Shown: piece by piece, positions 24,201-35,272 of the stretch
How the letters are laid out: each line of letters begins with the position of its first letter
How positions within the stretch are numbered: the first letter of the stretch is position 1
Program-made: the position numbers and the translations under genes
Notes under the pieces: generated by a model
Seen by the model: only the letters and a program-made list of their open reading frames with translations
Database searches by the model: none
Told to the model about the DNA's origin: nothing
NCBI GenBank assembly: GCA_904063045.1
Contig: CAJFCJ010000002.1
Coordinates: 4,540,475-4,604,474, forward strand
Origin: Dimorphilus gyrociliatus
Lineage: Eukaryota > Annelida > Polychaeta > Dinophilidae
Direction: 5' to 3'
Length of the DNA stretch: 64,000 nt

Positions 24201-26388
24201 ATTCTCAAATAATTTCTTTTCATTTTAAATTGTAATCTATCAAATTCTAAAGCCATATTATCCTTTTTCATTGCAAAATTTTCAATTGATTTCTCTATTG
24301 AATCCAAACAAGAATTTTTTCCATCCACATCCGATTCAAGATAGTTTTCATCCATTGCTTGAATCCTTTCAACTTTCTTCATGTTAAAAACTTTATTAAT
24401 TAGATACGCTTTGACTGTTTTTATACATATCTTAATTAAGCAGTTTATCGGTTCCAGTATGAAAAGATGGCTTTGTTGATGACTTTTTCTCCTTTTAAAG
24501 ATAAAGTTTTCAAGAACATAAAAACAAAACAAAACTATTTAAATATCTTTAATGATGTGTTAATTAAAGATTTTAATTTATTAAAATAATATCAATTAAA
24601 TAGGGTTTGTCCGTAATCTTGAAATCTTCAAAATGGAAAGTTTCTACTAAATTTCTCGATAGAAACTGTCTAGAGAAAATGAAGATTGTAATTTAAATAG
24701 CTCTATAAATAGAATTCTAATTTAAGTTCAATAGCTTTTAGATCTAAATCATTCGAATGTATGCAAATATCTTGGAGTAACGTTAATACGAGGTACTACT
24801 TGGATTGTATATGAATACTGTTCAAAAGGAAGTTTATGTAACTTGTTAACCAATGATAATATAAACCTTGATTGGAATTTCAAATGTTCTCTGGCTTTGG
24901 ATATTATAACAGTAATAATTATCCGTAAGATGTACGCTACTAATTTAAATATTTACTACAGGGACTTTCGTATATACATTCATCACAATTGAAATATCAT
25001 GGAAATATGAAAAGTTCTAATTGTGTAGTTGATGGAAGATTTATTGTTAAATTAACAGATCACACAAATATGTTTAAAACACAGAAGGAAATGCTTAAAA
25101 AGAACTTATGGACTAGTCCGGAACTGTTACGAGAACAGATTCAGTTATCACCAAACTCTAAATCGGATATATATTCATTTGGGATAATTCTTCACGAAAT
25201 TATGTTTAGAGAAGGAGTTTTCAACATTAACACACACAATATGATAGAAGAAGGTGCTTCTTTAAACATTTCTTTGTCATTTACTTTTCTATTTACTACC
25301 TATTGTTCCTTCTCTAGAAATTATTGATAAAATCAAATCGACTACACCTCCTTTCTTTAGACCTATTACTCATTTGAAATCAGACAATCAACTTCCTCAT
25401 TCAATATTATCAATAATGAACGCATGTTGGTCAGAAATCCCTGCATCGAGACCAAAAGCTAACAAAATTAAACTTATTATAAAATCATTGAGGTAAATAA
25501 AGCAATTGAATCATTTTTCATTCTTCTAATAAAACGTCCTTCCAAATTACAGAGGAAATAAGGATATCGTTGAAAATTTACTTAGTAGAATGGAAGTTTA
25601 TGCCAACAACCTTGAATCTTTGGTTGAAGAGAGGACATCTCAATACGTAGAAGCGAAGAAGAAAGCTGAAGATTTACTATATAAATTGTTACCAATGTAA
25701 AATTTGTATTATATTTATATAAACACATTAACAATCAACAGATTTAATATGCTACTCTTCCACTAGACCAATTGCTAAAGAAATCCAAGAGAAAGGCTTC
25801 GCAGCTCCAGTTACTTACGATTGCGTGTCAATATACTTCAGTGATATCGTAAGCTTCACTGTTCTATCTTCGAAGAGTACACCTATTGAAATAGTCAAAC
25901 TTTTAAATGATTTATACACTCTTTTTGATGGAATTATTGAGAAATTTGACGTCTATAAAGTTGAAACGATCGGAGATGCCTACATGGTTGCATCTGGATT
26001 ACCAAAGTTGAATGGGATTATGCACGCTAAAAATATTGCGGAAATGTCATTGAAATTATTATACGCTGTAAAATCCTTCAAAATTCATCACTTATCAACT
26101 GAACAGCTTCTCTTGAGAATAGGATTACATTCTGGATCTTGTGCGGCTGGTGTTGTCGGTCTGACAATGCCCAGATATTGTTTATTTGGTGATACAGTAA
26201 ATACCGCATCTAGAATGGAAAGTAGCGGCTTACCTTTGAAAATTCATCTAAGCGAATCAATCTACGAGATTCTAAAAGAATTTCAATGTTTCATAGTTGA
26301 AGAAAGAGGGATAATGGAGATTAAGGGAAAAGGACAAATGAAAACATATTGGTTAGAGGGTTCAATATCCCAAATTGTCTCTTGTTAA
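21262..26388 (+). CDS. Receptor guanylyl cyclase (natriuretic peptide receptor type)
   Basis: Seventeen exons: 21262-21412, 21487-21585, 21642-21805, 21866-22094, 22164-22306, 22393-22690, 22751-22836, 22912-23038, 23098-23194, 23267-23330, 23440-23529, 24604-24687, 24735-24911, 24962-25253, 25318-25492, 25553-25696, 25767-26388. They total 3042 nt, 1013 residues. In order there is a signal peptide (first ~17 residues) and an ANF-receptor ectodomain ([23 protein letters not shown]). A TM helix at ~437-460 follows ([23 protein letters not shown]). The kinase-homology domain has HGNMKSSNC for HRD and TDH for DFG, so it is a pseudokinase. The dimerisation helix ([10 protein letters not shown]) precedes the cyclase domain. 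Cyclase residues look active: [17 protein letters not shown] with the guanine-selecting Glu, and [15 protein letters not shown]. It should make cGMP on ligand binding. The 1074-nt intron 11 contains an antisense gene; other introns are 43-130 nt. Confidence 0.95.
23555..24382 (-). CDS. Unknown helical protein nested antisense in a cyclase intron
   Basis: Two exons, 24382-23938 and 23874-23555, join in phase through donor AAGTGAGT and an acceptor TTATAG. They give 254 residues. It lies wholly inside intron 11 of the receptor guanylyl cyclase (23530-24603), on the opposite strand. The product is Glu/Lys/Leu-rich, strongly charged and predicted helical by eye ([39 protein letters not shown]). 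It lacks a signal peptide, and one moderately hydrophobic patch ([16 protein letters not shown]) spans the exon join. The frame is open upstream of the chosen Met to 24532, but that extension is low-complexity. I recognise no family. Coding is supported by composition, length (two exons without stops) and a working splice; function is unknown. Confidence 0.75.
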
Positions 26389-26590
26389 AAACTTTTAAAC
26401 GTTGTCTAACATGTAAATTTCTTGTTTGCACTAAATTAACCTTGAATGTAAGTTTTTGAACAAGCAACAACATAATTGCAACTTGAATATATGACTGATA
26501 AAAAAATATTCACTACCTGAAATCAGCTTGTTTAAAAGTTTTATAATTTTTATCTTATCTGTAACAAAGAACTAATTATCAGAATTGAAA

Positions 26591-27241
26591 ATGGCAGCCT
26601 GGAAGTGTGTAGTACTAATCAGTTTATATTTACTGCATTTAATTACAAGTCAAAGATCTTTCTGTAGAAACGGCAGAGAAGAGTTAGGAAAATGCGACTG
26701 TAAAGTAAATAACACAGACTACTATAATGGGTCAAAATGTGAAAATGTGATTATATCAGCCAGTAATATTTCTGTAAATACAAGAACGGTTGTTTTTCAA
26801 TGGGAATTTCCTCCTAAACTGAAAGCTTACATTTTCGTCTACTCTCTGACAAAGGATTATGAAACATATCCGGGAAAGTTAAAGATCGACATGAAAGATG
26901 ACGAAAAAAGATTATTGTTATATAGATTAGAATCAGATGAAAAGAATTATCTAGTTTGTATATTGGATAATCTAAACAACCAAGTACGAAACTATACAAG
27001 TGACGCCTTTCTCAGAAAATATAATAACACAGAACGGACGGAATGTACACATATTGTTACTGCTACTAACCAACGTTTAAGAATTTACAATACGATGGCT
27101 ATATTATCATTAAGCTTTTTAGTTTCTGTAGTAGTAATTTTAATTGTTTTTAAAATAGTAAAGAGCGTTCTAGATTCAAAAGCTGATAAACGTAAAGAGT
27201 TGAATGAAGAGAAAAGTATTGAAAAAATGGAAGTAGAATAA
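26591..27241 (+). CDS. Small single-pass membrane protein with EGF-like and FN3-like ectodomain
   Basis: A single exon encodes 216 residues; the start is the first ATG (26591). A signal peptide (AAWKCVVLISLYLLHLITS) is followed by a Cys-rich EGF-like piece (CRNGREELGKCDCKVNN...C). Then comes a beta-rich region that reads like a fibronectin type III fold (TVVFQWEFPP, the YxC-like NYLVCILDN). The TM helix is at about 171-191 (AILSLSFLVSVVVILIVFKIV), with a short charged cytoplasmic tail. Several N-glycosylation sequons are present. It lies only 202 bp after the cyclase stop and on the same strand. The domain calls are by eye and tentative; a role as receptor, co-receptor or adhesion protein is inference. 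Confidence 0.75.
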   Translation: MAAWKCVVLISLYLLHLITSQRSFCRNGREELGKCDCKVNNTDYYNGSKCENVIISASNISVNTRTVVFQWEFPPKLKAYIFVYSLTKDYETYPGKLKIDMKDDEKRLLLYRLESDEKNYLVCILDNLNNQVRNYTSDAFLRKYNNTERTECTHIVTATNQRLRIYNTMAILSLSFLVSVVVILIVFKIVKSVLDSKADKRKELNEEKSIEKMEVE

Positions 27242-27418
27242 AATTGAAATAGGGAAAAGAAATTAACATTTGAACTATTAATTAAGTTATTTTAAGCAAA
27301 ATTAATTTGTTTATGAATATAAAATACCATACGTTTATTTTATATTATACATTCTTATGTGATAAAATATGAAAAAACAATTGTCAATTACTACCAAGTT
27401 TTCAATTTATTGTGAAAA

Positions 27419-27424
27419 AATAAA
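27419..27424 (+). terminator. Poly(A) signal AATAAA
   Basis: AATAAA 178 nt after the stop of the small EGF/FN3-like gene, a reasonable 3' end for it. Confidence 0.45.
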
Positions 27425-27637
27425 GTTGAGAGACTAAAATCAATTGATTATATCTTTTAATCAAATAAACAATAGAGACGAACGTGCCTGATGTTAGTAT
27501 GTGAACTATTTAAATTCGGGTTATTTATTAGTGTAGCCAAGGAAAATATATGACGCGCGTTCTAGTAGGCCTATTTAATAAAATAATCTTCATTCTTTAT
27601 ACTACTGACGTCTAGGAGTTATCTTTCATTTTTATCA

Positions 27638-28744
27638 ATGAAGATTCTTCAGATAACTATTTATACTTTAGCATTATGTTTCAAATTTGTGCAACCTTAC
27701 GGACGGATTGTTGGAGGTAGTGAAGCTTCGAAGGGTTCCTTTCCTTTTATCTCAAGACTAGTCATCTGCGATGGTGGATGCTCTCTTTGCGGGGGGTCGC
27801 TTATTGATTCAAATTGGATTCTGACGGCGGCTCACTGCGTCACAAAAAACGCCCGAACTCTACCCGCTTCTGGGATGACGGCGACACTTGGCGAACACGA
27901 TACCCAATTGAATGACGGATCCGAACAAAAGCTCTCAGTTTCTGAAGTTTTTGTTCATTCATCCTACTCAACTTCGTCTACTGGCGTTGAAACGAACGAT
28001 ATTGCAATGCTCAAATTACAATCTCCTGCTCAATTAAATGATCGAGTGAAAGTTATTCCTTTAACTGATTCTGAACCATCCGTCAACTCTCAATGTAGAG
28101 TTGCCGGTTGGGGCCATACTTCTTCAGGAGGATCATCACCAGATGCTCTTAGGGTAATAGTTTACTGAAATTCTTTCGAGAAATGAATTCGTAAAGTAGA
28201 TTTAAAATACAATTTAAGTGTTTATCATATCTTTATTTCTTATTTGCAGGCAGTTACTGTAAACATCATAGATAGGAGTCAATGTAATAGTGCATCATCT
28301 TACGCCAATCAAATAACTTCAATGATGTTATGTGCCGGATTGTATCCTCATGGTGGAATAGACTCGTGTCAGGGAGATTCAGGAGGGCCTTTAGTTTGCA
28401 CCAATGATAAACTTTGCGGTGTGGTTAGTTGGGGCGATGGTTGTGCAAAACCTCAAAAGCCAGGTGTATACGCGAATGTAGCACAATATAGGAAATGGAT
28501 TGCAGACGTTCAAGCAGGAAAAGTGGAGAAAAGTGATGGAAAAAGTTTTCCAACAAATATTCTTGGAGGAGTTTTAGGAGGTTTAGGCGGTTTAGGTATG
28601 GTTGCTGGAATAATATTTGCTATCGCAAAATGCTGCTGTGGCAAAATGTGTGGAAACCGAAGTTCATCTGTCTCACCTGAAGAAGGGCAGAATTCATATT
28701 ATTCAGACCCACCGCCTAATTATAGCGTTGCACATCATATGTAA
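27638..28744 (+). CDS. Membrane-anchored trypsin-like serine protease (S1A)
   Basis: Two exons (27638-28153, 28250-28744) give 336 residues. A signal peptide precedes a very short propeptide and the activation site GR-IVGG. The catalytic triad is intact: His in TAAHC, Asp in NDIAML, Ser in GDSGGP. The Asp six residues before the Ser ([10 protein letters not shown]) predicts cleavage after Arg/Lys. After the protease domain comes a Gly-rich transmembrane segment ([20 protein letters not shown]), then a CCCGKMCG cluster suited to palmitoylation. A cytosolic tail ends in [11 protein letters not shown], whose PPNY fits a PPxY WW-domain ligand. Most trypsins are secreted, so this is a type I anchored form. 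Base composition around 27700-27900 is richer in GC than its surroundings. An AATAAA lies at 28813. Confidence 0.95.
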
Positions 28745-28812
28745 AAGCAAATTAAGGATTGCTTTTATACAGTTATACAGTATTTCCGTTTTAAGAACAT
28801 TTCAGTATTAGA

Positions 28813-28818
28813 AATAAA
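28813..28818 (+). terminator. Poly(A) signal AATAAA for the anchored trypsin
   Basis: AATAAA 69 nt after the trypsin stop, followed by a T-run. Confidence 0.6.
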
Positions 28819-29340
28819 TGCATTTTTTTTTATTTAATAGCTTCTTAACGCTTATCCAAAAGAAAAAAAATAAAAAATACAGTTAATAATACAGTTGAAT
28901 ACTGCTTGAACTCTAGTTTATTGTTGAGTAAAGACGTGGTATTACAGAATTATTACGTAAGAGACTATCTAAGGTATCGATTACGTAAGAATTCAGTTAA
29001 ATATTCATGAATTGAAGTTCAAACTCTCTCCAATAGTGAATTCTGGTACGAAATTGGAACAAAAAAGACTTGATACGAATATAATGTATACAATAGGCCC
29101 CATAGACCTTTGTGTGAAAGTTGTAAAGCGTATTAAACCCCATATGCTGTCTTTAAGTAGTTCGAACTCAGTGACTCAGTAGCATTTTGGCTAAGGAGTT
29201 GCTAGCTGTTCAACCAATTAATCGAAATGATTACACATATAAGATTATAAGATTGCATATTTTACAGACTATACGTATATATTAATATATGCATGTATTA
29301 TAATTTATAGCTACAAGGGATTATATTTGTAAACTTAAAT
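28819..29340. other. Intergenic spacer before the LDLa-repeat gene
   Basis: 522 bp without a credible frame or RNA structure. It must hold the promoter of the next gene. Confidence 0.5.
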
Positions 29341-32300
29341 ATGAGCAATACTTCAAAGTGCTTTTCTAATCCGCTATACGACGTGGATAAAGATCCTATA
29401 GTTGAATTCGAAGTTTTAGAAGAAACTCTATCAATACAGAGTTTTACGACAAGGTGTGTATTGAGTAAAGCATGCCATCCTCTTTTCTATTAACAGTCTA
29501 TGCTCACTACATCAGATTGCCAAAATCAGTATGCAGACGAAAAAGTATGATAGCAGTGATATTTATTAGCTGCTTAATAAGTGCTCTACTGGTTGCAATA
29601 GCAATAGGAATATTCTTTGGAGGTAAGAAAACAACACGGAACAACTTTGTTTTCTTGCAGTATTTACATATGTTTTCATTATTTCTATTTTGTATAAGTT
29701 TATTTTTTATTATTTACTTTATTCTTTTATATAAAATCTTTGTATATCTAAAATAAGAATCATATAATATACATATTTGATAAATAACTATATACTAATA
29801 TTTTTATAGTAAAACACAATCCAAGCGATACTACATCATCTTTAATTATATTCTCGAAAGTAAATGGAATTGTTTCTATTGAGAATGGAAAATATTCATC
29901 TTTTAAAGAAGCCTATAAGAATAATAGATCTAAAGAATTTCAAACTTTGTCTACAGATTTCTCAAAAGAAATGGAGATTGTTTTAAAATCTTCTGATTTT
30001 AAATATCTTTATAACTCTCTATCTATAAATTCTGTCAAGTAATTCTACCTCTATTTGTTTATAATACGACTATTTATATTCTAATGATATATCAACAGTG
30101 AAGGGAGCATAATTATTGATTTTACAATGTATTTTAATGATTGGCTTTTACTGCATTCTCACAAATCATATCCGAAAGTTTTAAGCCTCGACGCTTTGAA
30201 GGAAACCTTAAAGAACAAAGTTTATGGATCTTTTAACATGATAGATCACTTTGACCTTAGTTTACGTAAGTTTTAAACATTTACTGAAAATGTTTATATT
30301 CGATATCAAACTTTTATTAGTTCAGCAAATTAAACTTGATCCTCAACAATTCAAGAAATTTACGAAAAGGCCTGAACTTCCAACAACATCTACAATTAAG
30401 CCTGTTAAAACTACTACTATATTGACAACTACAAAAAAATCTACTACATCAATGACTACCGAGAAAATTACCACGTTAAAAACTACAAAGCAAGCTACTG
30501 AAAGTCAAAAAACAATTCCTATGGTGACAACACCATTAACAACTTACATATCAACTAGCATTTCTAGTAGTATGTCAACGAAAAGACTTTCAACAAAAAT
30601 TGCTAGCAGTACTGAGAATCCAACGACAGTTGGTACTGTTCAGTCGTCTACTCGAGTCACTGACTTTCAATGTGCAAGTTACGAATATTTATGCAAATCG
30701 GGTAAGCGAATTATCACATACCTTAGTCGCTTTTTTTACACTTTCTATGATAATTTAAATTTTAGGTCTAAAATATTCTAGTGGATATCCTTGTATTGAT
30801 CACTTCGAAGTATGTGATGGATATTTTGACTGTAAGGAAAATGAAGATGAAGACGGTTGTACTGGATGCAGTGATGGAGGATTTAGATGTGAAAATAGCA
30901 CTACAACTCATCACAGTGGTGTATGCACTTTTCCAAACGAACGTTGCGATGGAATTGCAGATTGTATAGACAAATCTGACGAGTTTAATTGTACACTTTG
31001 TCCAGATAGTTATTTCAAGTATAGTGGACAAAATTCACATATCACTAACACTACAATAATTTAGCACATATTTCTTATTTTAAAGATGTACTACCGGAAC
31101 TAGAATCGGTGGAGAAGTAAATTGCATTCGGAATATATTTAGATGCGATGGACTAGTAGATTGTCAAGATGGAAGTGATGAAAAAGACTGTCCAAATGTT
31201 TGTGGGCCTGATGAATTCAAATGTACAAGGGGATTTAAAATTGCTACCACAAATAGATGCATATTGAAATCCAATGTCTGCGATAAAATTAATCATTGTT
31301 CAGATAGATCAGACGAAAAGGGATGCAATTATACTTGTCCAGAAAATTATCTATCATGTAAAAATCACAATGTTCATTCGCGGTTTCTTTTGTTATCGTC
31401 AAAACCATATTGTTATCCTGATTATATGAAATGCAATGGTATTATCAATATTCCATAACTCTGTGCAAATAAATAGCCATTATATTACTTCCCTTTAGGT
31501 ATACTAGAATGTATGGATGGAAGTGATGAATATCCTTGTATAAATTGTAATCATAGTTCAACATTCGCCTGTAAAACTGGAATGTCAATTGATGGTCATC
31601 AATGTATTGAAGTAAACTATTTGAATAATTAATAGCTAAATGTTAAAAGAAATTAATTAAAAGCACTAATTCTTTTCAGTCTTCAAAACAATGCGATCAT
31701 TTTAATGATTGTCTTGATGGATCAGATGAAGAAAATTGCAAATATAGCTGCAACGATGATAAAATAGTATGTCCAAAGGGAAAGTTAATATGGAAAGATT
31801 CAACCCGTTATTGCATATTCAAAACTAGTCTTTGTGATAATTATAGGTAGTTAGAATACTTTTTATTTACTTTGTCATTTAGCACTAATTCTTTCATTTC
31901 GTATTTATACAGAGATTGTACCAATGGTAGTGATGAGGAAACTTGTAGTCACAGCTCCTGTACAGCAGATCATTTTAACTGCACTGCGGGGCATAGCACT
32001 CATGACAGAAAATGTGTTAACTTAAGATTTAGATGCAATGGACGTGACGACTGTTCCGATGGTTCAGATGAACTTAATTGTCCTACCATCTGTTCAAATG
32101 AAACTTTTCTGTGTCCTAATCAAACATGTATTGGGTTCGATAAAGTATGTGATAATCATCCCGATTGTAGTGGTGGAGAAGATGAAAAGTTCTGCGACAA
32201 ACCTTGCGCACATGACGAATTTAAATGTAAAAAAGGTTTGGATGTATTTTCTGGGCACAAATGTATCCCTATCGGTTACGTAAGTGTTAAACTCAATAAA

Positions 32301-34761
32301 TGCGACTTAATTACTAGTAGCTCTATCAAAAAAATATATAGACGTGCGACAATGTTGAAGATTGTAGCGATGGTTCTGACGAATTTGCATGCAAGTATAC
32401 TTGTCCAAGTTCTCAATTTAAATGTCGAAATGGGACTACCAAATCATGGCCTCACAGAGGAGTCTGTATTTCAAGGGCTCAGCATTGTAATTCGGTCATT
32501 GATTGTACAGATGGTGAGAGTCATAATTTGAGGATGATTATCTTTAATCTCTAATATTAACAGGATCGGACGAAGAAAACTGCAATATGTGTCCCAGTTT
32601 TCTCTGGCAATGTGTAAATGGAACAGATATATCTCTTCTCAGTACGAAAAATGATATTTATTAATTATTTAATAGAATTTTTAAGTTAAAACTGCTACAG
32701 CTCCACCAAATTTTCAACATTGCATATTCAAATCTTTTCGTTGCGATCGAATTCGGGACTGTTCGGATGGATCCGACGAACAAAACTGCACCTACTCTTG
32801 CAAAAAAGAAAATCAATTCCTATGTAAAACTGGTCTAATAATTGATTATCCATACACTGAATATTGTATTGATGAAAATAAATATTGCGATGGAAGAACA
32901 GTGAGAGAGATTTTTTTATCATTTAAATGACTTGTATACTCACCTTATTAACTACAAACTTATTGACTTATATAGGATTGCAAGGACAATTCGGATGAGA
33001 AATACTGCAGCCAAACTTGTAAAAATGATACTATTGCTTGTCAAGTTGGAAAGTCCAAGTAGGAAAACATGATTTATATTTAAATGGCATTGCTCTTTTT
33101 TAAAGTAAGGCTACATTGTTTTTTCTAAATATAGAACTTTGGGGACTCATTGTATACCGAAGAATCTATGGTGTGATAGAGTGAAAGACTGTGACGATGG
33201 TTCCGATGAAAAAAATTGTAACTATACTTGCCCGGCCAACAGCGTAGCATGTAAAACGGGAAATCTGGTATAGATTTTATCATTTCAACAAATATGTTGC
33301 TCTATTATCTCATCTTTTGTTTAAGATTGCTGGAACTGGTAGAGAATATTGCTATCCTGCACACAATAAGTGCAATGAAATCCCACTTTGTCGAGATAAA
33401 TCTGACCAACATGGCTGTTATAGCAACTGTGCAGAAGATGAAATGAGGGTTTGTATTCATAGGATAAAAGATTTCAAAGTAAACTAATCAACTGAATCAA
33501 CTATTTAGTGTAATGTTACCAATGAACATGGTACAATTTACAGTAGATGTTTATCACTGAAAGTTAGATGTGATAAGTACAACGACTGCGTAGACGGTGC
33601 AGATGAATTTAAATGCAATTATCATTGTAAAGACAAGACTTATTTCCAATGTGAAAATTCCTTAGTATCCAAACCTCCCAGAATTGGATATTGTATTAAT
33701 TCTTCTTTGAAGTGTAATGGCATAGAGGATTGTCTTGACGGATCGGACGAGAGAAATTGTAATAATACTTGTTCAAGCAGGCAGCTTTCATGCGGATCTC
33801 AACTTTCGTATAATAGCAAAAGTTGTTATCTGGAGATAGTTAAATGTGATAGAGTTAGTTTTGAAAATTAGAGATTAATTCACCAGTTGTTTATATATAT
33901 GATATAATTGCACTAATTTTCAGTATAATGATTGCATTAATGGAGAAGATGAGAAAAATTGTACTTATTCTTGTTCTGTTGGATATAAACTTTGCAAAAC
34001 TGGTTTCGTTTTTTCTCCACCTCATCCCTCAGCCAGTAATTATCATCCATCGCTAATGTATTGTATACCGAACCAACAAATTTGTGATGGAAAATCTAAC
34101 TGCCAAGATCACAGTGATGAAGAGAATTGCGATGATTATTGTAATAAACCTCATTCGTTTAAATGCGTAAATGAAACCAAATGTATAAATCAACTTGAAA
34201 GATGCGATGGAAAGAATGACTGCATAGATGGGTCAGACGAAGTAAACTGCACTTGCGACAAGGATAGTTATAAATGTTCCAAAGGTTTTTCACATACCTT
34301 TAATACTCAATCACACAAACATTACTGTTATAAGAAAATCTTTGTAAGTTATCGCTATTCTGCTCTATTCATGTCTCTTTTTGACATTATAATTTTCTCA
34401 TTAGAAATGCGATAATTATGTTGATTGTTCCGACGGTTCAGATGAGTCTGATTGTATACCTGGTTTACCTGCAAAGTGTTACAATGATACAACTCAGTTC
34501 ATCTGCGGTTCTTATCCCACTCCAGGACCTGTCTGTCTTACAAAGCAGCAGCTATGTGATAGAAGGTTCAATTGTTTGCATACTGCACTTGACGAGAAAG
34601 TTTGCAGTCATAAGTGTCTTGGTAACACCTTTGCTTGTGATGGAAAAGATCCCAAAAATTATAAATGTATTCCTTTTGTCAAGAGATGCGATGGACAAAA
34701 TGACTGTATAGATGGAACAGATGAATTGTATTGCGGGAAATACTTGAGACCAAAAGTATAA
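29341..34761 (+). CDS. Type II membrane protein: TM, SEA-like domain, mucin stalk, ~23 LDLa repeats
   Basis: Nineteen exons: 29341-29455, 29497-29622, 29810-30038, 30099-30265, 30321-30701, 30766-31018, 31086-31438, 31499-31611, 31680-31846, 31913-32279, 32342-32513, 32564-32641, 32701-32900, 32976-33058, 33135-33267, 33326-33448, 33509-33853, 33924-34343, 34405-34761. They total about 1393 residues. Intron 1 may instead be 29454-29515, losing 7 residues. A short acidic cytosolic N-terminus precedes one TM helix ([20 protein letters not shown]). A region of about 130 residues resembling a SEA domain comes next, then a Thr/Ser-rich mucin-like stalk (30370-30660). About 23 LDL-receptor class A repeats follow, each with six Cys and a calcium-binding CDG..DC.DGSDE.NC core; the one near 34560 is degenerate. 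There is no protease or EGF domain at the C-terminus, unlike corin or enteropeptidase. Lipoprotein, protease or matrix binding is plausible but unproven. Confidence 0.9.
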
Positions 34762-35272
34762 AATTCTTAAACTATTATTTTATTACACCGTATTAATCTC
34801 TTTTAGATATTCTAACATCAAACTTTCCATGATTTTACTGCATTTCTTTTATATACTAAAATTACAATGCCCTAATTCTAACAAATACGCTATTTTATCA
34901 TTCTTCTTGCTATTTTTTTCTAAAGAAGGAGAGTAACTTGAAATCTAACTTTTTTAAACATCTCTTCAATTTTTTTGAAGAATACACTTGACTAAAATTA
35001 CAATTCTAAAACTTTAAAAAGTAGTTTGAGTCTATTTACATATTATAATCTTTGCAACATAAAATCTAAATAGAATATTTAGACAAAAATATTTTGAACA
35101 AATTAAAATGTTCAAAACATTGGTTTAACAATAATAATAGAATATAAGTACAATTTGTAATCGTATAATATTAAATGCGGAGCTATTAAAAACCGAACTA
35201 CAATCATCCGGCGACATCTTGGAATTAAGCGGTATCGCTCATTGTCGACTTCCTTTAGATATTTTTCGCAAA
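34762..35272. other. Spacer with LDLa-gene 3' UTR and NCBP1 promoter
   Basis: 511 bp, AT-rich, becoming more GC-balanced over the last 80 bp before the NCBP1 ATG. No other feature is seen. Confidence 0.5.

Noticed and set aside
24383-24532. N-terminal extension of the nested antisense gene
   Set aside because: The frame is open but rich in low-complexity residues; the Met at 24382 begins the charged helical part and is the better start.
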